DNA from: Actinomycetes bacterium
Lineage (GTDB): Bacteria > Actinomycetota > Coriobacteriia > Coriobacteriales > Eggerthellaceae
Assembly: GCA_023395755.1 (NCBI GenBank)
Contig: JAEWYG010000155.1
Coordinates: 1-10,591 of the forward strand
Length of the DNA: 10,591 nt
Direction of reading: 5' to 3'
The position numbers and the translations under genes are program-made. Below, one piece after another: positions 1-5,442 of the stretch (within the stretch, counting starts at the first letter, position 1; every line of letters starts with the position of its first letter). The notes below the pieces were generated by a model. It ran no database searches, was not told the origin of the DNA, and worked only from the letters and a program-made list of their open reading frames with translations.

Positions 1-166
1 GTCTGGGGGTTTGCCTCAGTCTCTTCTGTTCAATTCATCTATAAGAGTTCTCAATATGCGAAACCTTTCCTATGAGGATATAAGCACCTTAGAAACAAAT
101 TGAGACAATTAGCGCGGTCGATAGGTGCCACCTTAACACTCCACAATACAAGAAAATATTTTTTTC
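1..166. other. Left-edge region with no supported gene
   Basis: I see no supported coding sequence here. All three + frames are closed by stops before about base 105, and the readable tails have no recognisable family signature. A gene ending just left of the window cannot be excluded. The stretch is AT-rich towards its right end (a run of T at about 160-165) and probably forms the distal upstream part of the sigma-54 promoter region, where an activator or DNA-bending protein might bind. Confidence 0.4.
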
Positions 167-207
167 ATACTATTGAACAGGAATTATGTAAATTTTTTCA
201 ATAGTAT
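167..207. promoter_or_regulatory. 11-bp inverted repeat, candidate activator site
   Basis: The arms ATACTATTGAA (167-177) and TTCAATAGTAT (197-207) are exact reverse complements separated by 19 bases. Half-site centres lie 30 bp apart, about three helical turns, which suits two protein subunits on one DNA face. The right arm ends only 10 bases before the -24 element. Sigma-54 activators usually bind about 80-200 bp upstream, so this could be an unusually close activator site, an operator for a repressor, or a hairpin-forming sequence. The repeat is seen directly; its role is inferred. Confidence 0.5.
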
Positions 208-217
208 TTCTTTGAAT

Positions 218-233
218 TGGCACGAACCATGCA
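218..233 (+). promoter_or_regulatory. Sigma-54 (-24/-12) promoter of the oxidoreductase operon
   Basis: TGGCACGAACCATGCA matches the sigma-54 consensus TGGCACG-N4-TTGCA at all positions but one. The invariant GG (219-220) and GC (231-232) have the required spacing of 12 bases from first G to first G. Transcription should start about 12 bases after the GC, near base 243-246, giving a leader of about 100 bases before the first small gene at 343. The presence of a sigma-54-dependent activator gene in the same window (6902-9094) strongly supports the assignment. I saw no comparable element upstream of the other genes. Confidence 0.82.
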
Positions 234-280
234 ACTACCTATATCAGAAGGTGCGAGCGGTTAAGACGAAAACTGATCGC

Positions 281-314
281 CCTTACCTATGTTGTAAGGC
301 CATGAGTGCATGGC
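281..314 (+). promoter_or_regulatory. Structured leader with two adjacent small hairpins
   Basis: In the predicted leader, CCTTAC (281-286) pairs with GTAAGG (294-299), and GCCATG (299-304) pairs with CATGGC (309-314) around the loop AGTG. The two stems share base 299, so they abut or compete. They end shortly before the GGAGG ribosome binding site of the 56-residue gene (about 330-334). Possible roles are leader stability or translation control. The stems are short and no known riboswitch is recognised, so the function is uncertain. Confidence 0.25.
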
Positions 315-342
315 GTGAGTTTTCTGAGAGGAGGACTTTGAT

Positions 343-513
343 ATGGCAGAGGAAAGAAAGGATTTGGACAGGGACTTCCAGCAGGATCGCAAAGCTAAGC
401 ATATGGCTGATCCGAACAAGAACAAAGAAGCTTGGGAGCAGAAGGCGCAAGACAACTCAGGGCGCGACTGGACGAAGCCTCGTCGTCCGACGTTGAAAGA
501 CGGGGAAGTATAA
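343..513 (+). CDS. Small highly charged protein, first gene of the operon
   Basis: This ORF encodes 56 residues (MAEERKDLDR to LKDGEV) and follows a strong GGAGG site with about 8 bases spacing, which decides the start. The product is almost wholly hydrophilic: rich in Lys, Arg, Asp, Glu, Gln and Asn, with three Trp/Phe positions, no cysteine, no signal peptide and no membrane segment. It probably forms a short helix (residues 1-38) followed by an extended basic tail with the segment RDWTKPRRP. I recognise no family. It lies 45 bases before the catalytic subunit gene and downstream of the sigma-54 promoter, so it should be co-induced with the enzyme. Possible roles are an assembly factor or small accessory subunit, or a translated leader; none is shown by sequence. 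That it is a real gene is supported by its ribosome binding site, its position and its non-random amino acid composition. Confidence 0.72.
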   Translation: MAEERKDLDRDFQQDRKAKHMADPNKNKEAWEQKAQDNSGRDWTKPRRPTLKDGEV

Positions 514-558
514 GAACTACCCAAACGAGGAGAATCAGAGAGAGAGGGATAGCAAGTT

Positions 559-2898
559 ATGCTTACCAATGAACTCGAAGGCGTCAATAAAGACGTCTAC
601 AAAACTGATTGGCAGTGGCAAGAGGGCGACTACACGGTTACGCGTACGAATATGTGGACCGCGCCCGGCTGCCATAATGGTTGCTCTGTTCTGTACTACA
701 CCAAGGATGGTAAGGTTGAGAAGATTGAGGGCGACCCCTTGTCTCCCTACAACCAAGGTCGTCTCTGCATGCGTTGCTTGGACGTCGTTGAGACGTTCTA
801 TCATCCTGACCGCTTGAAGTACCCCTTGAAGCGCGTTGGTGAGCGTGGCGAGAACAAGTGGGAGCGTATTTCTTGGGATGAGGCGTACGACGATATTGCC
901 GAACACGTACGCGCCATCTGGGAAGATTACGGTCCTGAGTCTATCGTATCTATGCAGGGCACTGGCCGTAACATCTGCTGGCAAACCCCTTATTTAAGCT
1001 ATGCTGCTTTCGGTAGCCCGAACTTTGTGTTGGGCTTTCTCTCCGGCGATGCCTGCTACTTGCCCCGTACGACTATTGGCCACTGCTTCATGGGCGACTT
1101 CTTCGTAGCTGACTGCTCGCAGCATCTCGAGAAGCGTTTTGCCGATCCTGAGTATGTGTTCCCTGATTACATGCTTATCTGCGGCAACAATGCTCTCGTA
1201 TCCAACGGCGACGGCTTCTTCGGTCACTGGATTATCGACATCATGAAGGAAGGCGGCACGAAGCTGATCGTGCTCGATCCCTCCTGCACGTGGCTTGCTT
1301 CCAAGGCTGAGTATTGGTTGCAAGTGCGTCCTGGTACCGACGCTGCCGTGGTTATCGCCATGTTGGGCGTAATAATCGAAGAAGACTTGTACGACCACGA
1401 CTTCGTCGAGAACTGGTGCTATGGCTTTGACGAGTTGGCTGAGCGTTGTCGTGAGTATACTCCCGAGCGTGCTCAGGAAATTTCTGGCGTCGATGCCGAG
1501 CTTATCCGCGGTGCTGCCCGTGCGTATGCTTCAGGCAACCCGTCCACCATCCAGTGGGGCCTCAAGGTTGACCAGACCGTTTGCGGTATTCCACTGGCCC
1601 AAGCTTTGCTCTCTATGGGTGCTATCTGCGGCGATATCGATGTTCCTGGCGGCATGATGATCCCTCGTTGCGCTTACGACATTCCAGATTCTTACGGTTG
1701 CGGCATGTGGAATCTCTCCGACGAGATGCTCGGTAAGATGCTTGGTGTCGACACCTCTCCGTTGCACGCCCTCGGCTTCGATCCGACGGCCAACGGTGAC
1801 ACTGTTCTCTTGGCCATTGAGACGGGCGAGCCCTATCCGATCCGCATGTTGTTCATTCAGTCCACGAACCCGATTGCCAATATGGCTGCCGACGCTCCTC
1901 GCGTGTATAACGCCATGCGCTCGGTCGACTACAACGTTGTAGTGGATGTATTCATGACCCCGACGGCCGTTGCCTGCGCTGATATCGTGCTGCCTTGCGG
2001 CATGAGCTGCGAGCGCAACTCCGCTCGTGTGTGGTGGTGGCCACTGCGCTCTATTGTTAAGGTCGCCGATTACTACGAGGCTAAGTCCGACGAGCAAATT
2101 ATCCTCGAACTGGGCAAACGCCTCAATCCCAGGCTGTTCCCGTGGGAGACAGACGTTGAGCTTATGACGTGGTGGATCCAGTCCGGCAACCGTTTCCATG
2201 CTGGTTGGCCGCACAAGACAGACCAGACGTTCCTTGATTTGACCGAGAAGGTAATTGACTGGCCGGAAGATTGGGCTTATCGCAAGCATGAGCTTGGTTG
2301 GCTGCGTGACGACGGACAGCCTGGCTTCAACACGAACACGGGCAAGTGTGAGCTGTTTAACACCTTGTTTGATGCGTGGGGTTTCGATCCGCTGCCGTAC
2401 TACGAGGAGCCGCCAGAGTCTCCCGTTTCCACACCTGAACTGTTTGAGGAGTATCCCTACATCCTCACGACGGGTGCTCGTACGTGGGAGTACTTCCACT
2501 CGGAGGAGCGCCAGGTGCCGCGTCTGCGCGAGTCTCATCCCGATCCGCTGACCGACCTGCATCCTGACACCGCTGCGAAAATTGGCGTGTGTGAGGGCGA
2601 CTGGATTTGGGTTGAGAACATGCGTGGCAAGTGCAAGCAGCGCGTACGTTTTAACGCCTCGCTCCGTCCCGATACTGTGCGTTCTGAGCATGGTTGGTGG
2701 TTCCCCGAGACGGACGGTGCCGAGCCCAACCTGTTCGGCGTGTTCGACTCCAACATCAACAACCTGACGGTTCAAGGTGTTACCGGTCCGACGCTGTACG
2801 GCGCTCCGTACGCGAACCAGATCTGCAAGATCTATCCGGTCACGAAGGAGAACGATTGCTCGCCCAGCGAGATCGTGACTCGCAAGGGAGGTTTCTAA
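559..2898 (+). CDS. Molybdopterin oxidoreductase catalytic subunit, catechol-dehydroxylase-like
   Basis: A 779-residue member of the DMSO reductase superfamily of Mo- or W-bisPGD enzymes. The N-terminal Fe4S4 domain (about residues 28-80) reads TAPGCHNGC, then DGKVEKIEGDP and NQGRLCMRC. Cys38, Cys42 and Cys70 fit the usual ligands, but the first ligand position is Ala35; Cys73 is an extra nearby cysteine. The molybdopterin domain follows (about 83-520), with STNPIANMA (435-443) and ACADIVLPC (472-480). The C-terminal cofactor-binding domain (about 632-765) carries LTTGARTWEYFHSEERQ and HGWWFPE. Cys166 in GDACYLPR lies where acetylene hydratase and formate dehydrogenases place the metal ligand. 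There is no twin-arginine signal, so the enzyme should be cytoplasmic. The overall style resembles Eggerthellaceae catechol dehydroxylases and acetylene-hydratase-type enzymes rather than secreted DMSO or TMAO reductases. The substrate is unknown. The start at 559 follows GAGAGGG with about 9 bases spacing. The next gene begins one base after the stop. Confidence 0.88.
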   Translation: MLTNELEGVNKDVYKTDWQWQEGDYTVTRTNMWTAPGCHNGCSVLYYTKDGKVEKIEGDPLSPYNQGRLCMRCLDVVETFYHPDRLKYPLKRVGERGENKWERISWDEAYDDIAEHVRAIWEDYGPESIVSMQGTGRNICWQTPYLSYAAFGSPNFVLGFLSGDACYLPRTTIGHCFMGDFFVADCSQHLEKRFADPEYVFPDYMLICGNNALVSNGDGFFGHWIIDIMKEGGTKLIVLDPSCTWLASKAEYWLQVRPGTDAAVVIAMLGVIIEEDLYDHDFVENWCYGFDELAERCREYTPERAQEISGVDAELIRGAARAYASGNPSTIQWGLKVDQTVCGIPLAQALLSMGAICGDIDVPGGMMIPRCAYDIPDSYGCGMWNLSDEMLGKMLGVDTSPLHALGFDPTANGDTVLLAIETGEPYPIRMLFIQSTNPIANMAADAPRVYNAMRSVDYNVVVDVFMTPTAVACADIVLPCGMSCERNSARVWWWPLRSIVKVADYYEAKSDEQIILELGKRLNPRLFPWETDVELMTWWIQSGNRFHAGWPHKTDQTFLDLTEKVIDWPEDWAYRKHELGWLRDDGQPGFNTNTGKCELFNTLFDAWGFDPLPYYEEPPESPVSTPELFEEYPYILTTGARTWEYFHSEERQVPRLRESHPDPLTDLHPDTAAKIGVCEGDWIWVENMRGKCKQRVRFNASLRPDTVRSEHGWWFPETDGAEPNLFGVFDSNINNLTVQGVTGPTLYGAPYANQICKIYPVTKENDCSPSEIVTRKGGF

Positions 2899-2899
2899 G

Positions 2900-3244
2900 A
2901 TGGCGGAAAAATATGGACTTCTGATTGACTACACGTGGTGTACGGGTTGCCATTCCTGCGAGATGGCCTGCAAGGTTGAGCATCATTGGGAAGCTGGTGA
3001 AGCGAACGGCATCCAGCTATTTGAGGACGGCCCGCGTATGCTGCCGAATGGCAAGTATGAGTACAATTACCTGCCGGTGATGACATCGCTGTGCGACTTG
3101 TGCGCCGACCGCACGGCGGCAGGTAAGCTGCCTACGTGCGTGCATCATTGTCAGTCCGCCTGCATGAAGTATGGCACGGTAGACGAGCTGGCTGCAATGG
3201 CAAAGGACATGCCTCGTACCTGGATTTACGTACCAGAGCAGTAA
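2900..3244 (+). CDS. Small two-cluster [4Fe-4S] ferredoxin subunit
   Basis: A 114-residue iron-sulfur protein, the probable electron-transfer partner of the upstream catalytic subunit. Nine cysteines are arranged as C14-x2-C17-x2-C20-x3-C24 (within WCTGCHSCEMACK) and C65-x2-C68-x11-C80-x3-C84-x3-C88. This is the pattern of the first part of DmsB/PhsB-type subunits and allows two [4Fe-4S] clusters. DmsB-like subunits usually have about 180-200 residues and four clusters, so this is a short form. There is no signal peptide or membrane anchor, which fits a cytoplasmic enzyme receiving electrons from a soluble donor. The start is set by AAGGGAGGT (about 2884-2892), which lies inside the end of the upstream gene; the single-base gap implies translational coupling. 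Family assignment is firm, the pairing is inferred from adjacency. Confidence 0.88.
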   Translation: MAEKYGLLIDYTWCTGCHSCEMACKVEHHWEAGEANGIQLFEDGPRMLPNGKYEYNYLPVMTSLCDLCADRTAAGKLPTCVHHCQSACMKYGTVDELAAMAKDMPRTWIYVPEQ

Positions 3245-3257
3245 ACCTCATTGCTTT

Positions 3258-3289
3258 GCTGACACCCCAGCAATTGCTGGGGTGTCAGC
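3258..3289. repeat. 32-base perfect palindrome, strong intercistronic hairpin
   Basis: GCTGACACCCCAGC and its exact reverse complement flank AATT, so the transcript can form a 14-bp GC-rich stem with a four-base loop. It lies 13 bases after the ferredoxin stop and 35 before the next start. No T-run follows on either strand, so it is not a standard intrinsic terminator. It may protect the 3' end of the enzyme mRNA or reduce read-through into the zinc-ribbon genes, or it may be a protein-binding palindrome. Confidence 0.7.
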
Positions 3290-3324
3290 CCCCAGAGGCG
3301 CGTATCAATGAAGGAGAAAAGACT

Positions 3325-3588
3325 ATGTGTTACAGACCAGCTAATACCGTGACTATTGTGAAGTGTCTTGAGTGTGGCGCTTTTAATAAGCCCACAAATG
3401 AAAACTGCTCTAAATGTGGAGCCGATCTTAATGAATCTCGTAAGGCTGCCGACGAGGCTGCAGCTCCGGCTTCGGGTGCTCCAAAAGAGATATCTCTTAC
3501 GCCGCAAGGCCTTGGAAATGCTCCTAAGGCTTCAGGTGCTCCTACTGCCCCGAAAGCTCCAGGTACTCCGAAGTCGCCACTGAACTAA
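3325..3588 (+). CDS. Zinc-ribbon protein with Ala/Pro-rich tail
   Basis: An 87-residue protein starting MCYRPANTVT. Residues 14-31 form a compact zinc ribbon, C14-x2-C17-x10-C28-x2-C31 (KCLECGAF and NCSKCGADL). From about residue 40 the chain becomes a low-complexity tail rich in Ala, Pro, Gly and Lys, with repeated GAPK/APK-like units, probably disordered. There is no signal peptide or membrane segment. The start at 3325 follows AAGGAG (3311-3316) at good spacing; an ATG at 3308 is in another frame and overlaps that site. It sits between the ferredoxin and a second cysteine-rich protein. A single Cys4 ribbon with a flexible tail suggests protein-protein contact, perhaps scaffolding or maturation of the metalloenzyme, but that is inference. 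Similar small MCYRP-type proteins seem to me typical of Eggerthellaceae, though I cannot verify this here. Confidence 0.78.
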   Translation: MCYRPANTVTIVKCLECGAFNKPTNENCSKCGADLNESRKAADEAAAPASGAPKEISLTPQGLGNAPKASGAPTAPKAPGTPKSPLN

Positions 3589-3639
3589 CGCTGTTCTGGC
3601 TGTTGACGCGTAGCGTACGCTTTAAGGGATGAGACCATT

Positions 3640-3981
3640 ATGCCAAACTGTCGAACATGCAGCCCTTGGTGTCGTCGTTGCCATAAGAAGGCGGATTATA
3701 AGTTTCCCGTCAAGTGTCCTGTTTGTGGGTGGTACAACCCTTACGAAAGAGATGTTTGCAAGAAGTGCGGGGCATCGGTACCCCATGATGATCAGAAAGC
3801 GGTCGATCACTTGAACGCAGAGGTGAAGAAAGCGTGCTTCTTTTGTTCACCTTTTGATCGGCCTCTTTGTAACGAATGCATCGAAATGGGGCGCACGAAG
3901 GTGTGTCCCGAATGCGGCAGCTATGCGTACGCAACGCGAACTGTCTGCAGGAAGTGTGGCCGACGATTTGACGTAGATTGA
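3640..3981 (+). CDS. 16-cysteine protein with two duplicated double-zinc modules
   Basis: A 113-residue protein with sixteen cysteines in four quartets: C4-C7-C11-C14, C26-C29-C40-C43, C66-C69-C77-C80 and C89-C92-C103-C106. The two halves align as an internal duplication. Each half has a compact Cys4 knot beginning C-x2-CSP, then a zinc ribbon of the form KCPVCG/VCPECG, x10, CKKCG/CRKCG. A charged linker (about 44-64, with SVPHDDQKAVDHLNAEVKK) separates them. It would bind four zinc ions, or possibly iron. No signal or membrane segment is present. The start at 3640 follows AAGGGA (3624-3629). I do not recognise the full architecture; the ribbons resemble generic protein-interaction or nucleic-acid-binding zinc ribbons. 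Its place between the enzyme and transporter genes suggests a role in assembling or regulating the redox system, but nothing in the sequence proves it. Confidence 0.82.
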   Translation: MPNCRTCSPWCRRCHKKADYKFPVKCPVCGWYNPYERDVCKKCGASVPHDDQKAVDHLNAEVKKACFFCSPFDRPLCNECIEMGRTKVCPECGSYAYATRTVCRKCGRRFDVD

Positions 3982-4096
3982 TGTAATAATCCGACCTGTT
4001 TTTATTTTGGGTTAGAGGCGCTGCTTTGCTACAAGGAGAGGACGGTTGTCTCTGCTTTGTGTATGCGAATCCATGGCGAAAGGGGGAGGGGGATTT

Positions 4097-5353
4097 ATGT
4101 CTGTGAATAGCAAGCAAAAAGAAGCGGTTTCTGCCGATAAGTTAAGGCGCTGCAAAACTACTGCGTGGGTTGTTACGGTTGCTGTATTTATTGCAGGGGT
4201 TGCCCTTGCATTTGCGCAAAATAAGGTTTCTCCGATTATTCCTATTGTGATGGGAGAATTCAACATTGACATGACAACTGCTGGCTGGTTGTCCTCAATT
4301 TTCTCAGTAGTAGCCTTAGTGAGCGCTTTGCCTTCTGCATGGATTCTTGGACGCTTTGGAACGCGGAAATGCGGATTCGTCGCAATTATATGTGCAATTG
4401 CAGGATGCGTAATGGGCGTGTTGTCTGGAACAATAGAAATTTTAATGTTAAGTCGCATTGTAGAAGGTATCGGTGTCGGTATTATTTCAGTTATTGCTCC
4501 AGCCTTGGTATCAATGTGGTTCCCTGCTCAAAAGCGTGGCTTTCCTATGGGCCTTTGGGGCGCCTGGCAGATGGCTGCACAGTCTTTGGTCTTTTTTGTG
4601 GGGACCGGGGTTACCAGTGAGTTCGGTTGGCGTGGGTTATGGATGCTCGGACTTTTAATGTTGGTTGTGTCTCTCGCTTTGTATATTTGGAAGGTGCAAG
4701 CTCCTCCAAGTGAATGCAATTTCGCAGATGCGGAAAATGTAAAGTTTTCTATGATCGAGGGATTAAAAGTACCCTCTGTATGGTTTTGTGGAATATCAAC
4801 TATGTGTTTCACGTTCGCTTGTTTTGGTTTTGCGAACTGGGTCGCTTCTTATTGGGTTGATACGTTCGGTTGGTCCCTTGATAAAGCTAATGGATATGTT
4901 AGCTTTATATATTTTATCGAAATATTTTTGGTTATAGGCATAGGTTTTTGGCTCAATCATGTAAAAAATCGTAAGCGAATCTGTGAAATTGCACATTTAT
5001 TTTACATGCTGGTACTGTTGCTTTGCTTTCGTATGGATGATCCGGCCCTTATTATTCCATTTTGTATTATTTACGCATTGGCAGAAGGCTCTATTCCGAC
5101 AACTTTCTGGACTTTAATTGCACAGACGGTGCCCAAGCCCGAGCTGGCCCCAGTGTCCATTGGTGTTCTGGGATTGCTTCAAAATTTAGGCATGCTTCTG
5201 GGCCCTCCTGTTGCGGGCTTCTTTATTCAGGCATATGGATGGGGTCTTGGGTCGCTTCCCATGGTTTGCGCTGCTGGCTGCGGATTGCTGTTCTTCTGTT
5301 TTGTAAAGATATATCCGCCTCAAGCTATAGATCTACCTGATGGCAATAATTGA
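4097..5353 (+). CDS. MFS transporter, first of two paralogs
   Basis: A 418-residue major facilitator superfamily permease with about twelve hydrophobic segments, starting with TTAWVVTVAVFIAGVALAF (21-39). The TM2-TM3 loop has the motif-A-like GRFGTRK (85-91), and TM4 carries RIVEGIGVG (120-128). Other conserved points shared with the downstream paralog are AQNKV after TM1, GAWQMAAQ (155-162), QAPPSE in the central loop and LLGPPVAG near the end. The start at 4097 is chosen because GGGGGAGGGGG precedes it and its N-terminal tail is closer in length to the paralog's. In-frame TTG (4046, preceded by AAGGAG) and ATG (4073) would add 17 or 8 residues. The 115-base gap after the zinc-protein gene holds no clear terminator. 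It probably imports or exchanges the enzyme's substrate or product; the substrate is unknown. Confidence 0.85.
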   Translation: MSVNSKQKEAVSADKLRRCKTTAWVVTVAVFIAGVALAFAQNKVSPIIPIVMGEFNIDMTTAGWLSSIFSVVALVSALPSAWILGRFGTRKCGFVAIICAIAGCVMGVLSGTIEILMLSRIVEGIGVGIISVIAPALVSMWFPAQKRGFPMGLWGAWQMAAQSLVFFVGTGVTSEFGWRGLWMLGLLMLVVSLALYIWKVQAPPSECNFADAENVKFSMIEGLKVPSVWFCGISTMCFTFACFGFANWVASYWVDTFGWSLDKANGYVSFIYFIEIFLVIGIGFWLNHVKNRKRICEIAHLFYMLVLLLCFRMDDPALIIPFCIIYALAEGSIPTTFWTLIAQTVPKPELAPVSIGVLGLLQNLGMLLGPPVAGFFIQAYGWGLGSLPMVCAAGCGLLFFCFVKIYPPQAIDLPDGNN

Positions 5354-5442
5354 GTCGCGTCAGGCTCTTTGGTCTCTTGTATGTGGGTGGGGAGTTTTGC
5401 GTAAAAGTATTGTGTTTGCCATAAATCTTTAGGGAGGGTGAA

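Noticed and set aside
2..103. Open tail at the left edge that could be the end of an upstream gene
   Set aside because: Only about 33 codons without a recognisable motif; all frames close quickly and no terminator follows.
173..496. + strand frame of 107 codons overlapping the 56-residue gene
   Set aside because: It would start upstream of the sigma-54 promoter, lacks a good ribosome binding site, and overlaps in another frame a better-supported small gene.
1531..2775. Long - strand reading frame of 414 codons opposite the oxidoreductase gene
   Set aside because: It is antisense to a firmly identified gene with conserved motifs, has no recognisable domain and an Arg/His-rich shadow-type composition.
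3608..3620. Small hairpin GCGTA/TACGC before the double zinc-module gene
   Set aside because: Five base pairs followed by only three T; too weak to call a terminator.
5370..5442. Possible second sigma-54 or vegetative promoter before the second transporter
   Set aside because: TGGG and TTGC blocks are present but the spacing between GG and GC is wrong, and the vegetative match (TTGCGT, 17 bases, CATAAA) is poor.
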